This document shows positions 49,754 through 60,379 of a stretch of 64,000 nucleotides of DNA, in pieces. The stretch is taken from positions 1 to 64,000 of the forward strand of contig JBBPTG010000073.1 of NCBI GenBank assembly GCA_038093975.1, written 5' to 3'. Position 1 is the first letter of the stretch. Each line of letters opens with the position of its first letter. The position numbers were made by a program, and so were the translations under genes. This DNA comes from Chalciporus piperatus (taxonomy: Eukaryota > Basidiomycota > Agaricomycetes > Boletales > Boletaceae). Under the pieces are notes generated by a model, which saw only the letters and a program-made list of their open reading frames with translations, did no database searches and was not told the origin of the DNA.

Positions 49754-51397
49754 TTGTAAGATGTAAAGACCAATACTAGAAACTGACATTACTGGATAAA
49801 TAATGGAGATGGACTTGTTGCGATGATTTTACTTCGTTCGAGGAAGCCCCAAGACTTTTTCCGATGACTTCTCATCGGCTCTCGGGGTCGAGTAAGCATA
49901 TCCCCGACGAACTGATATCCCTTCGTATGTCTGAAAAGTGTATCGGTCCATGATCCCAAGCTTCCAACAACTTGAAAGTATATCCTTCCGATGATATCTT
50001 TGCACTTTCAACGATCCGAGTCAAGTATCGACGGCTTGCCTCATAGACAGGTCTGGTCACCAGACGAAGGGCCTCCAACAAATATAGGATGGAATAATTG
50101 CGGACCAGTGAGTACTGAGTACTGAGTACTGAGTATTCAGGTTACTCGGCAGCGGCCCAGGCTCTCGGCAAGAGTGGGCACAGCAATTGGTATTCGCGTA
50201 CACGGTGTGACGACCGCGATATCATTACGATATTTTTTTTGAATGATATAACCCCGATATCGTGAGCTTATGGCACTGACAACTTCTGCGTGATAGCACT
50301 CGGTCATCGAGTGCATATATCATACAGATATCTGTCACTGATATTGTAATGAGCTCTCCAGCAAAGCATCAGCATGATATTGTTGAAATTTTGTTCGACT
50401 ACTATCTCATACCTCGGGCGACGAGGTTACACATTCTCTCGAGCAAGGCAATTGGGACTCAGAATGAGATGTAGTAAAAGATAGTTGAATTGCATGCCAA
50501 TCCAAGGTATGTACAAGGGTTCTAAGTACTGGTAGCTATCCACGGCATACCACTGGCACTAGGGTCCAGAGGGACGAGGATGCGGGATTATTGGGTTTGT
50601 GGTTGCGGGAACGGAGTGGGGGTGGTGTGGGATGCAGCTGCACATGAGCCAGGTATACGAGGAAGTGATGGGGGTGGAGGCACCTGAAATGTCGAACGAA
50701 AAAAATCTGTCAGTATGGAAATGGTAAACGAATAAACATACCACGGGATCTGCTGCTTGGAAGCTCGAATCTCTTGCAATTCCTTCAGTGTTCGTTGAGG
50801 AGTGTTGGGGCGGGATGTCGAAGTGGAACGAAGAAGAGACTTTGACAAGGTATAAACAAACACGAGTACATACTTAGTACTTAGCTTTACTTTGTTTAGT
50901 AATTTGAGACTTAGAAAAAATCACATTTCGGCTTCGCGGTACCAATTCACGATGTCCGTTGTATGTCTGTACGATATTGATGCGATATCGACACTAGAGC
51001 TTCAGCTGAGATCTGCCCTGAGAAGGTCCTGATATTTTCGTAAATTGTCATTACGACCTATGGCAGATATTCCGTGAATGTCCGTGGGATCTCACGAAAA
51101 TATGTTTCGCACAACCCCAGTGCGCGGTCTCGGCCGTTTTACGGTGTAGACGACCTTTGACAGTCTTTCTCAGTAAGTACTAATTACTTAGTAGCGCTAA
51201 CACCTCGACTGATCGAGATCAGTCACTTCATGACCTCACCTCCTCGGAAGGGTGAAACTCCGACCGACGTCACCTCGACTCCCTTACACTCGTTCCGCAC
51301 ACCGCTGTAAATAGAGGGTAGGCAGGGGGTCAGCATCCCACTCAACTCACCACTAAACCCTTCAGCTGCAGCACAAGCCATACGAATTCCTACTCAA
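49754..51397. other. long intergenic region with AT-rich palindromic words, no confident gene
   Basis: 1.6 kb. Holds a short GTACTGA microsatellite near 50107-50137 and many CGATATCG/GATATC-type words at 50215-50400 and 50970-51110 that suggest an old repeat. A minus-strand frame at 50588-50863 (RTLKELQEIRASKQQIPW) might be part of a small gene, but I could not join exons in frame. Confidence 0.4.
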
Positions 51398-54300
51398 ATG
51401 CCACGCAGACAGGACATTTCCCGAGGTGGACAAAATGCCCAAATTGCTCTCCAACACCTACTCGCTCGAGTGCAAAACAATTTCAGCAATGCAGCCCCGG
51501 TAGCGAAGCTTTCCGGGAAGATACGTGATCTCGAGCAAATGATTCAACGGGGTCCAGCTCTTACTCTCGATGACTTGGTAAGTTACTGCTTTGGTCCAGT
51601 AGTCCAATATCTATTCCCACCGTGAGGGTCGAGACTCACCTGCTTTGTAGCCTGCGTTTGTCGACGCCCTAAAGCACAGTGCAGCTATCGATGACAGACA
51701 ATTTCTTGCACGTATTTCTCACTTCTAGATCGGGCCTGACTCGCTTAACGGGGCGCTGTTCCAGCTTGAAAAAGCCGTCGTGCTTATGTCCCGCCTTCCG
51801 GACGACTCGGTGTTTGCCAAATTCGCGCAGCAACACGTCATCGCTATCTGTGAGTATCGAATTCGATGTATGGACGACACTAATTACCCTGCGCATTGCA
51901 CAGTATACAAGGACTTACCTCATCCACCCTCTGGATTTCTTTCCACCTTTCAAGATACCCCATCAACTTCCGGCGGAGACAAAATCGTTCCATACGCGTT
52001 CCGCAGTGCGGACGGCTCCAACTACAGCATTCTATACCCGTCTCTCGGACGTGCTGGTCAGCCTTACGCGCGTTCTGTGCCTTCCACACGCATACAGACA
52101 CTTTCAAGCTTTCCGAGCGCAGGCGTCGTCTTTGATACTCTCTTGCGTCGGAAAAACGATGACTTCGTACCACATCCTGGTGGCTTGTCGAGTATCTTTT
52201 TCGCGTTCGCAGATCTCATCATTCACACCATTTTCCACACAAATAACAAGGACTGGACGATCAACGATGCAAGTAGCTATCTTGACCTAAGCATCGTCTA
52301 CGGAAGTAGCGCCGAGCAGGTCGATCGCATGCGAAGAAAAGATGGGACAGGCAAAATTTGGAACGACGCATTCGCCGATAGCCGTTTGCTTTTCATGCCC
52401 CCTTCCGTCTGCGCGCTCGCAGTGCTCTTTAGCCGTCACCACAACGCGCGTCTTCTTCTAAATCTTCATTGCCTAAATGCTGACGCTACTATAGTACATT
52501 GCCGAGAATATTCTGAACCTCAACGAACGTGGCTCGTACAGTCAATCTCAGTCGGACGAGACATCTCTACTTGCCCAGGACGATGAAATTTTTAACAGAG
52601 CGAGGATGGTCAACACCGCGTTCTTCGTGCAAGTTATCCTTCAGGATTATGTGGGCTCCATTCTAGGTCTTGTCAGGGACGGCTTGACCTGGCGTCTCGA
52701 TCCACTTGGGGTAAGGGGTCATCTACGCTGAGAAGGATGATAGATATTCACTGATCGAGCACAGCCGATCCGTGAATTAGATCATGCTGGGTTTTCTCGG
52801 GGAAACGGCAATGCTGTCTCCGTCGAGTTCAACTTGCTCTATCGCTGGCATACGTCGATCTCAGAACATGACGAAAAGTGGTTAGAGAGATCATTCAGAG
52901 AAATTCTAAAAGATAAAGACCCTGAAACGGTATGCTTTTCTCTTACATGAGATCGATTCGACCCCTTTATGCCGAGCAGATATCCCTTAAAGAATTTGGG
53001 GAGGTGGTTAGAGAAAAGATCGCGCCGTCCAGTGATGTGCAAACCTGGACGTTTGATGGGTATGTCATCCGCATATTGTGTCTTTCTGGTGATTGATGGT
53101 TTCGCTAGGTTAAAGCGAGGTCCCGACGGTCGATTTTCAGACCAAGACATCGCTCGCAGATTGCAGGATGCAACTGAGAACAGGGCGGGTGCATTCCGTG
53201 CCAGGGGCTGTCCCGCGGTGATGAGAGTAATAGAGATTTTAGCCATTGAACAAGGAAGGAAATGGGAAACTTGCACAGTAAGGAGCTGTGCTTCAGTTGG
53301 GAATTTCATTCACCGAATTCCGATAGCTCAACGAGTTTCGCAAGTTCATTGGACTGAAACGTAAGTACCAACCTCATTTCCCCTACATACTTGAAACTGA
53401 ATGACCACCTAGCGTATGATACCTTCAGGGAATGGAACCCAGACCCAGAGATATCCGTAAGTTATTCCCAGCAATCACTCGTCGACTAACTCTCTTCAGT
53501 CTGCAGCAAAGAAGCTCTATGGGCACATCGACAACTTGGAACTTCACGTTCGTATACGCAGTGCTTCTGGGTGATACTTTTAATGACTAATTAGCGTTCC
53601 ACTGAAGGTTGGTTTACAAGCTGAGGAGACGAAACCTTCTATTCCAGGCGCTGGATTATGTCCGGGATTCACGATGTCTCGTGCCATCCTATCAGACGCA
53701 GTTTGCTTGACTCGTGGAGACCGATTCTTGACAGTTGACTACACCCGTTTGTGTGTTTTTCCCTTCATTCGTGCCAGTATTAACACCTCTACAGCATACA
53801 ATCTGACATCCTGGGGATATCAACACTGCTTGGTCGACACTGCAGACGGCTCATATGGCGGAATGCTCCCCAGGCTTCTCTTGCTTCTCTTGCCAGATCA
53901 GTACCCTGCCGACTCAGTCTATGCACATTTCCCCTTCATGACTCCCGATTTCATGCGTACTTCTATCCAGTCTCACTCGACGGATACGTTCACATATTAT
54001 GATTGGTCGAGACCGACGGAATTCAAATCCACCGACGATGCTGGCCACTACAATGCTCTCTACCAGGCACGGATCTCAAAGCTTACGAAGGGCGTCGAAG
54101 CAGATCCCACCAAGGTCCGTTCAGATCATCCGAGCAACTCATTAGTCAACAATTGAAGATGATGCAGGTTCGGAAATCCATCGTAGACCAGACGCTTTCC
54201 GTTGTATCCTTTGCAGAGTTGACCAAGAACTTGGTGAACAAGGCGTCCGTCTCCGCGGGCCCCCATACTATGGTCGTTGACATCGTCAAGGACGTCATCA

Positions 54301-55478
54301 ACCTAATTCCTATTTATTGGGCAGCCAACTTCATCGTGAGTCCACCAAACTAGGTTTCAAAACAATGTCATTTCATATTCGAGTAAGGTCGGGTTACCCA
54401 TCACTGTGTTGGACGGCGTTTGGGGAGGGCATGCCGCATCGCGGTGGGCAGAATTATTTGCTGATGTGACGAAGTAAGGGGTTCATTATTTGCATGATCC
54501 CCGGTTGAGCATGCGCAGGTATCTTTACTTCAACGATGACCCGATCCGTGACTGGTCCATGTACCAGGCAGCGGTCGAGGCTACAGACAGCATCATGCAT
54601 CACCTATCCAACCGTCTCAAAAGGCAGAAGGATAGAATCGTGAGTTTTCCCGGGATGAAGTGTTCAATCGAAGGTTGACATACTCTGACAGATCTCGCTC
54701 GGAGGCGCTTCCGACATTCTTGCGACTTCAGTTATCACAAGCAATGTGCAGAACGGCCGATTCATTGCTGATGTCCTATCGACTACCAAGTCCCCCGATA
54801 TGAAGGCCCTCGCTTATAGCATCTTCGCAGAGTCGGTGCCTTCCGCGTTGCTGTTTTCTGCCGCCATATCGTCTGTGGTCGACTATTACGCACACCCTGA
54901 TCAGAAGGAAGAGTTACACCAATTGATTCAGTTGAGCAACAGCAGCGACACCTCTGGTGACAACACCGACGAGGTGATGAAGTTCGTCTATAACGCACTC
55001 AGTTGGTCGCCTACCTCCAATTCAGATGGTGACTCTCGTAATGGAGTAAGTTACTTGCCAACATGGGGAACTACGCTCATGTCGCCTGTAGCCCTCACCC
55101 TCGTTCGTGCGCATCGGAGATCACCAATTCGATATACAGGGGCAACGAGGGTGAGCCATACCTCTTGGTTGATAATTGAGATTTAGTGACGTGTTTATCG
55201 TTCAGCCTCATGTCTCGGGAGGTTTTCTCAAAGGTGAGGGGGGGTTGCGTGTTTCCGAAAAAGTACTGAACTGGACCATGCCTCCCCAGGTCGCACCTCA
55301 GACCATCAGGACGATATTCAGCTTGAAAAATATCAGTTTTTCCCATGGATCGATGGAGTTTGGTGGGTGCCTTGCTTCATGCATGCTTGCGATAATCCGG
55401 ACAACTTCATTGACGTCGCCTTTGCAGATGGAGAGCTGCCTTGTTCGAGAATTATCCAGGTCTGGACGAATTGATTGA
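51398..55478 (+). CDS. Ppo/linoleate diol synthase-like fatty-acid dioxygenase
   Basis: The early exons are clear: 51398-51577, 51651-51711, 51775-51849, 51904-52445, 52495-52710, 52765-52929, 52980-53059, 53109-53277, 53327-53360, 53413-53456, 53500-53547, 53608-53746, 53795 on. The haem-peroxidase half shows VPHPGGLSSIFFAFADLI and DLSIVYGSSAEQVDRM, SRHHN, and EFNLLYRWH (catalytic Tyr next to the proximal His). Then GLCPGFTMSRAILSDAVCLT and YNLTSWGYQHC open the P450-like half. That half (54140-55350) ends in RTIFSLKNI with no haem-thiolate Cys visible in front of it. Such enzymes make hydroperoxy fatty acids (psi factors) in fungal signalling. The frame jumps near 54095-54135 (a 41-nt intron or a frameshift), and the last exon is uncertain. 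Confidence 0.8.
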
Positions 55479-56397
55479 TTTCTGAGTGCTGATCATTGAA
55501 TGGCCGATCGTTGACCCCCAGTACGATACCTGACAACCCCGCTCGCACAAGCCCAAACGATTCGTTTTCAAGGACGCAGTCTGTATGTAATTGTGTACAT
55601 CCATGTAGCATATGTAGGAACAGGAACAGGAATTCGAATCATGGAACGAACACAGAGGTCGACATCGACACACGATACGACAAAGTGAGGGGGCATAATG
55701 TTTTACAGGCCATCCACGAATTCCTCAAAGTACAGCTGCACGGACAACGAGTCCGATGATGGCTGACATGGACAGACCAATAGATTTGCCAAAATACCTC
55801 CTATAGCTAAGTTATAATTAGTAACCGTCAAACGACCTACGTCCGGATCCCCATTACCTTTTATCGGCCCCTTCGGACGTCGACCACATCGGGATCTGCG
55901 TAAGATGGAGGGATTACTCTGGCCGACAGGACACCCGCCCCCAAAGTCGCACTGGATAATGGGCTTGGATCGTGACGACTAAATAGTATTGATATCAGAG
56001 GGACTCGGAGAACATGTTGCGGTCCACGTCAAAACGTACGACGGGCCAAAAAGTTCGGCAGAGAACTCGCCAGCATATTTTGAGTTCGTTTCAACGTATC
56101 GTCCACGTTCCCAGGATTGGGTGGAAATTAGAGACGAGAATTTAGCACAAACTGCGATGGGCTGAACCGTCGGTAGGGACCAACTCTCTGACCATCGCCG
56201 TAGTTGAAAATACGAACGAGAAGGAAGAGGATCGCGACGTTCGAGAAGTTATTAGGCAGCTATCCACTTGTCATAAGCGGGCGACGGGACTTGTAGAGAT
56301 AAAATCCCATCTCAAACATCGAGTGTCAAACATTGATTAGGATACGTACGAAAAGTCCCATGATAATCGTAAAGGATACGTGATTTATGCAGTAGTT
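55479..56397. other. intergenic, convergent 3' ends
   Basis: About 0.9 kb between the Ppo-like gene and the YKT6 stop. No recognisable frame; minus-strand YKT6 3' UTR and + strand dioxygenase 3' UTR are expected here. Confidence 0.4.
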
Positions 56398-57171
56398 CTA
56401 CATAACAACACAACACGCGTTTTGCTACGCACCGAAATCAACAGACGGCTATGCATGAAGTATCGTGAGGACATACCTTCTTCGCTGTCTTATAGAACAT
56501 CTTGCTCTGCGCAGAGAGAGCGTTGGAGCGGTCGACTAGGTTGTCCAGCTTCTCTCCTCGCTGAAGGACGGACTCGATCGTCTTGTGCTAATAAGAGCAC
56601 CACAGGTCAGACGAAAATTAGGCATGCAGTTTGGTGAGTTGGACGTACCAGAACAATCTTTGTCTCATCTAATTCCTGTTGTACTCTCATGATGGTATCC
56701 GCCTGTCGTGGATCTTGGTACTTGGTGAGGTATGTCTGGATGTCAGGGAACGAGATTGCTGTAGGGTTGGAGAAAGCGGACTGGGGGACTTTGGCAGTGA
56801 AATCATCCAGTAACTTTGTCAAGAGAGAGAATGCAGGTCGAACGGGATACTCCTGGTCGGTTATGATGATGGCTATGAATGAAACATGACACGTAAACCA
56901 GCAGCGTATCCATCAGAAACCAAGAGGCTTTACCTGCGAGTTGCTCTGCACCACCACGGTTGTATACATGGGCTGTATAGTTGTTCTCTTGCACACTCTG
57001 GCGTTGACCTTGTGCTGTTCTATCGACGACTGTCCTGGAGAAAAAGGTCAAGAACTCGGAGACTGAGCCTCTCTGGTAGAACGAGAAGCTGGAGACGTCC
57101 GAGGCAGTGCTCAAGACTGCGCTCGGTGAACCTGGGGATGCAAGGACGACAGAGAGGGAGAAAATCTTCAT
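56398..57171 (-). CDS. YKT6: Ykt6 R-SNARE
   Basis: Four exons: 57171-56934, 56872-56649, 56587-56477, 56424-56398; 199 aa, the usual length. The N-terminal longin domain ([47 protein letters not shown]) leads to the R-SNARE helix ([20 protein letters not shown]) with the zero-layer Arg in [11 protein letters not shown]. The end CCVVM is a CAAX-type prenylation signal preceded by a palmitoylatable Cys. The last exon has only nine codons and is recognised by that signal. Ykt6 functions in Golgi, vacuole and autophagosome fusion. Divergent from the S2P gene. Confidence 0.95.
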
Positions 57172-57284
57172 GATTGTGGTGGTGGTCGAGGACGAAGGAA
57201 GAGATTTGAATGAAACGTAAACAGGCTGCGTAGTATCTGCACTGGCACGGTTAAACTTAGGCGGTGCAGTGACAAAGTCAGGGT
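57172..57284. promoter_or_regulatory. 113-bp bidirectional promoter, YKT6 / site-2 protease
   Basis: Only 113 bp separate the two start codons (57171 on -, 57285 on +). Both 5' leaders and core promoters must fit here or overlap the neighbouring gene. Confidence 0.6.
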
Positions 57285-59208
57285 ATGTCTTTGACTGCTG
57301 CTGGTCTTTGGATATCCACTGTCTGGCTGGTCGTCTACGCCGTTAAACACTCTTCCAGACGCTCAAAACTACTACTACCACTCTCGGGACACCGTAGACC
57401 ATCCACAGAGGTCACCGTAAAGAACCTCAATCTACGTCTCAAGACAGAGAGCCTGAATGCGTTCCACGACGAGCTGACTGCCTGGCTCTCGCTAGAGGAC
57501 TCTCGTATCCTCAGGCAAATTCTCATACGGATCTACGACTTCGGATGTGTCGTTTGTACTATCGGCATGCTGGTCAGCTTTGGGATCCTCGTCCGGATGG
57601 CCGCAACCCTATCACTTGAAGTCCTCCAGACAGGACCTGTTGCCCAGCACAATGCCAGTGTGCTTACGAAGCGAGGGCCGATGGGTGTCAGTCCTACCGG
57701 TGCGTTTTCCTCCGATGCATTGTCAGTCAACCCCATCGTGAGCACCTCATCCTCGGTTGACAGCGATGCAACTCATATCAAACCACTTAGATACCAGGAA
57801 TCACTGTGCCCCTCAGTCACCTTCCTGTGATTCTTTTGGCATTATGTGTTAGCCAGATCATCCACGAAGCTGGGCATGCCGTCACCGCAGCACTGTGGGT
57901 GGATTGTTGATGTTAGCTAGCAAGAGTTGACTTCCGAGGCAGCCATCGCATATCCATGCTGTCTTGTGGGGTCGCAGTGACATTCATCTTGCCGTCTGCC
58001 TTCGTCACCCTGCCTTCTGCCCGACTTGAGAAGCTACGCCCTCGTGAGCGCATGCAAATCGTGTCCAGTGGTTGTTTCCACAATTTCGTGTTCTTGTGTC
58101 TGCTGTGGTTTGCAACTTGGTCAGGGTTGGCGCGTCTGCCTACGTGGCTTCTCTTCCAGGACGTTTCCGCACTTGGGAAGCTCGTAGTCGGCATTGACTA
58201 TGTCAGTGTATTTTTCTCCCTTTTCTCGCATGCGTTCTGAGTTTTCATAGGATTCGCCACTTGCGGCACATATCCCTGTCAACGCAGTGATCACCAAGGT
58301 CGATGACATCCCAATGGCTTATGTACCACCGGAAGATCCATGGGATCGCTATTTGCTTTCCCCTCCCATTCGCTATCACCAAGGTTGGTGCGTTGATAAT
58401 TCCCTTGTATCGGAAGTAGATGGTAAGGATGGCGCAATATATCAACGTGGTTGGTCGCTTATCTGCCACGACCTCCAGAGTGTACTGGCGTGGCTTTACA
58501 CTCGTGCTTTACCTGTAAGGAGGACGAAACCATGCAGTATAGCTTGGATCCGGTGCCTATCTTCACGAAAGGTGTAGAGCGATGCAACTCTTCCTTAGAA
58601 TGTGCTCGGACTTCGTCTTGTGTGGTTCCTCGTAACGATCAACAGCTCGTACGGATCAGTCTTAAACAGAGCTACGGAGGGAAGACTACAGAGGACATCC
58701 TCGTTTGGAAGGGTCCGAAGGAGGAGATTTGGGAACAAGGTGTGTGGATAATAATAACGGATCGTCGGAAACGCGCTCGAGGCACTCTATCTTTGCATGT
58801 AGTGGAAGTCGATAACCTACGCCCACGCTTTCTCTTGGTGTCTCGTCGACTTCCAAGAATTGCTTCTGCTCTCTTCGAGTGAGCGGATTTCCTTGCTCAT
58901 GTCTTACTGTCCTAATCAACGTATCTCGTCACAGGTACATGAAGATTGCCAATCTTTCGTTATATCTTGTGAATATGCTTCCAGTTTCGGCACTGGATGG
59001 GTATCAATTCCTTTCGGCTCTACTACAGTTGTTGTGTGGTCGAGCTTACGCTGGGATGGAGAATGTTGACCTTGAGTCCCACACTAACCAGATCTTGCTA
59101 GCCAGGGAGGCGTGGATGCAAAGATGCAGGGCTTTCTTTAGTATCGGCGCTATCGTGCTTGTCGCACTATGCGTGTTGCTGGGTGTCATTAGTCGGATAA
59201 TCAAATGA
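57285..59208 (+). CDS. site-2 protease (M50 intramembrane metalloprotease)
   Basis: Seven exons: 57285-57737, 57791-57894, 57943-58201, 58251-58422, 58479-58739, 58803-58878, 58935-59208; 532 aa. The zinc motif HEAGH is at 176-180 inside a membrane helix, and the second metal motif NMLPVSALDG at 455-464. A lumenal or PDZ-like Cys-rich insert (GWCVDN, CTGVALHSCFTC, RCNSSLECARTSSC) lies between, as in S2P of animals and fungi. The C-terminus is a final hydrophobic helix. S2P cleaves membrane-anchored transcription factors such as SREBP in sterol and hypoxia responses; whether the SREBP pathway is the target here is inference. Confidence 0.9.
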
Positions 59209-59627
59209 CAATCACTGTCTCAGTGCGACCGACCCGTCTCTGGTACACAACTGGTACCACACAATCCCTGGTGCGTCACGTCGCAGCGAATCAACGAAAA
59301 AATCTCTCCTCGAGGTAGCCCCCGCTCGGTAGACGCAAGATCCGGATGAAGACGGTCGTTCTCCCCGAGGCGATTTCGAATGGAAAACGATCATACCTTC
59401 CGGTCCTACTTTCAACGGACAGACAAGAAGAGATTACGAGTTTTCTTTCGAGTCTCTGTTGTGTGATGCGACTCGGGCATACAATGCATTGGCATACAAA
59501 ACATGGTCAAATGCATACGATATGATGTGCTGTCCGCAGAGGTCCTCCACTCCCTCATGCGCTCACCTCTCCCACGTGAAATGCGGATGAATGAGAGAAA
59601 AAATAAATCAAGCAATCGCGCGATGAT
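59209..59627. other. intergenic, convergent 3' ends of S2P and RPL38
   Basis: About 420 bp. No gene-like frame. Confidence 0.45.
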
Positions 59628-60098
59628 TTACTTCTTCTTGGCTGGCTGGGCTTGAAGGTCGACCACAGACAAGCCTGGTGGTGCGTTCTCATTAGCCCGG
59701 GATCCCTGGAAATCAGTGAACTCAGTGGCGTACCTGGGGGAAGGCTCTGCCTGAGCTTGTCAGCTTTTTCTGGGTCATCGATGGAGAGGGTGTAGAGATA
59801 TCTTGAGCAGCGAATTTTGAACTTGGTCTGAGCCTTGCCAGTGGGCGTTTTCGCAGCAACCTTCTTTATCCGGGCCTCTGAGAAACGGGGTAGCGGGCAG
59901 GGGAGGAAATATGTCAAGCAGATCGAGTCCAGGAATCAACTTTGGGTGGTCGAATGATACTTGCAAGGGATGACTTACGCGTAGCATCTTTCCGCCGCGC
60001 GATCTCGATGAATGCTTTGATGTCCCGGATTTCCTTAGGCTGCGCATAACAGCGTCAGATTGTTACACAGACCGTGATGAACTGTGTCTCCATACCAT
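59628..60098 (-). CDS. RPL38: 60S ribosomal protein L38 (eL38)
   Basis: Four exons: 60098-60096, 60039-59979, 59877-59734, 59674-59628; 84 aa. The protein matches eL38 along its length: [74 protein letters not shown]. Exon 1 holds only the start codon, followed at once by the GTATGG donor, so the first intron splits Met1 from Pro2. Start-proximal introns are common in ribosomal protein genes of fungi. Confidence 0.95.
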
Positions 60099-60379
60099 GG
60101 CGATTGAAGTGGTCTTGTACCCGATGTCCTATACTCAGCGGATGCTACTGGGTGAACGGGTGGCTGAACTTTAATTTGCTAGTTTCACGGAAAGTGCCGA
60201 CGTTAGGTACTTACGGAAATTCAAATAAATAGAATAATCCAACAACATGTCAGAACAACGATGGATACAAGCTGGTGAACTAGTGACTACATCTCATGGG
60301 GCAGCTGGAAAAGCAAGAATGATAGCGGGGGTGCAAGGAAACATGTCAATCTCATAAGGGGTAGTTAGCACTCGTCCCG

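Noticed and set aside
50588..50863. Possible small minus-strand gene (RTLKELQEIRASKQQIPW)
   Set aside because: The visible GT and AG sites cannot be joined with a convincing downstream exon and no family is recognised.
51700..51774. In-frame TAG in the second part of the Ppo-like gene, suggesting a nonsense mutation
   Set aside because: A normal GT-AG intron (51712-51774) removes it and keeps the frame into the conserved VVLMSRLPDDS.
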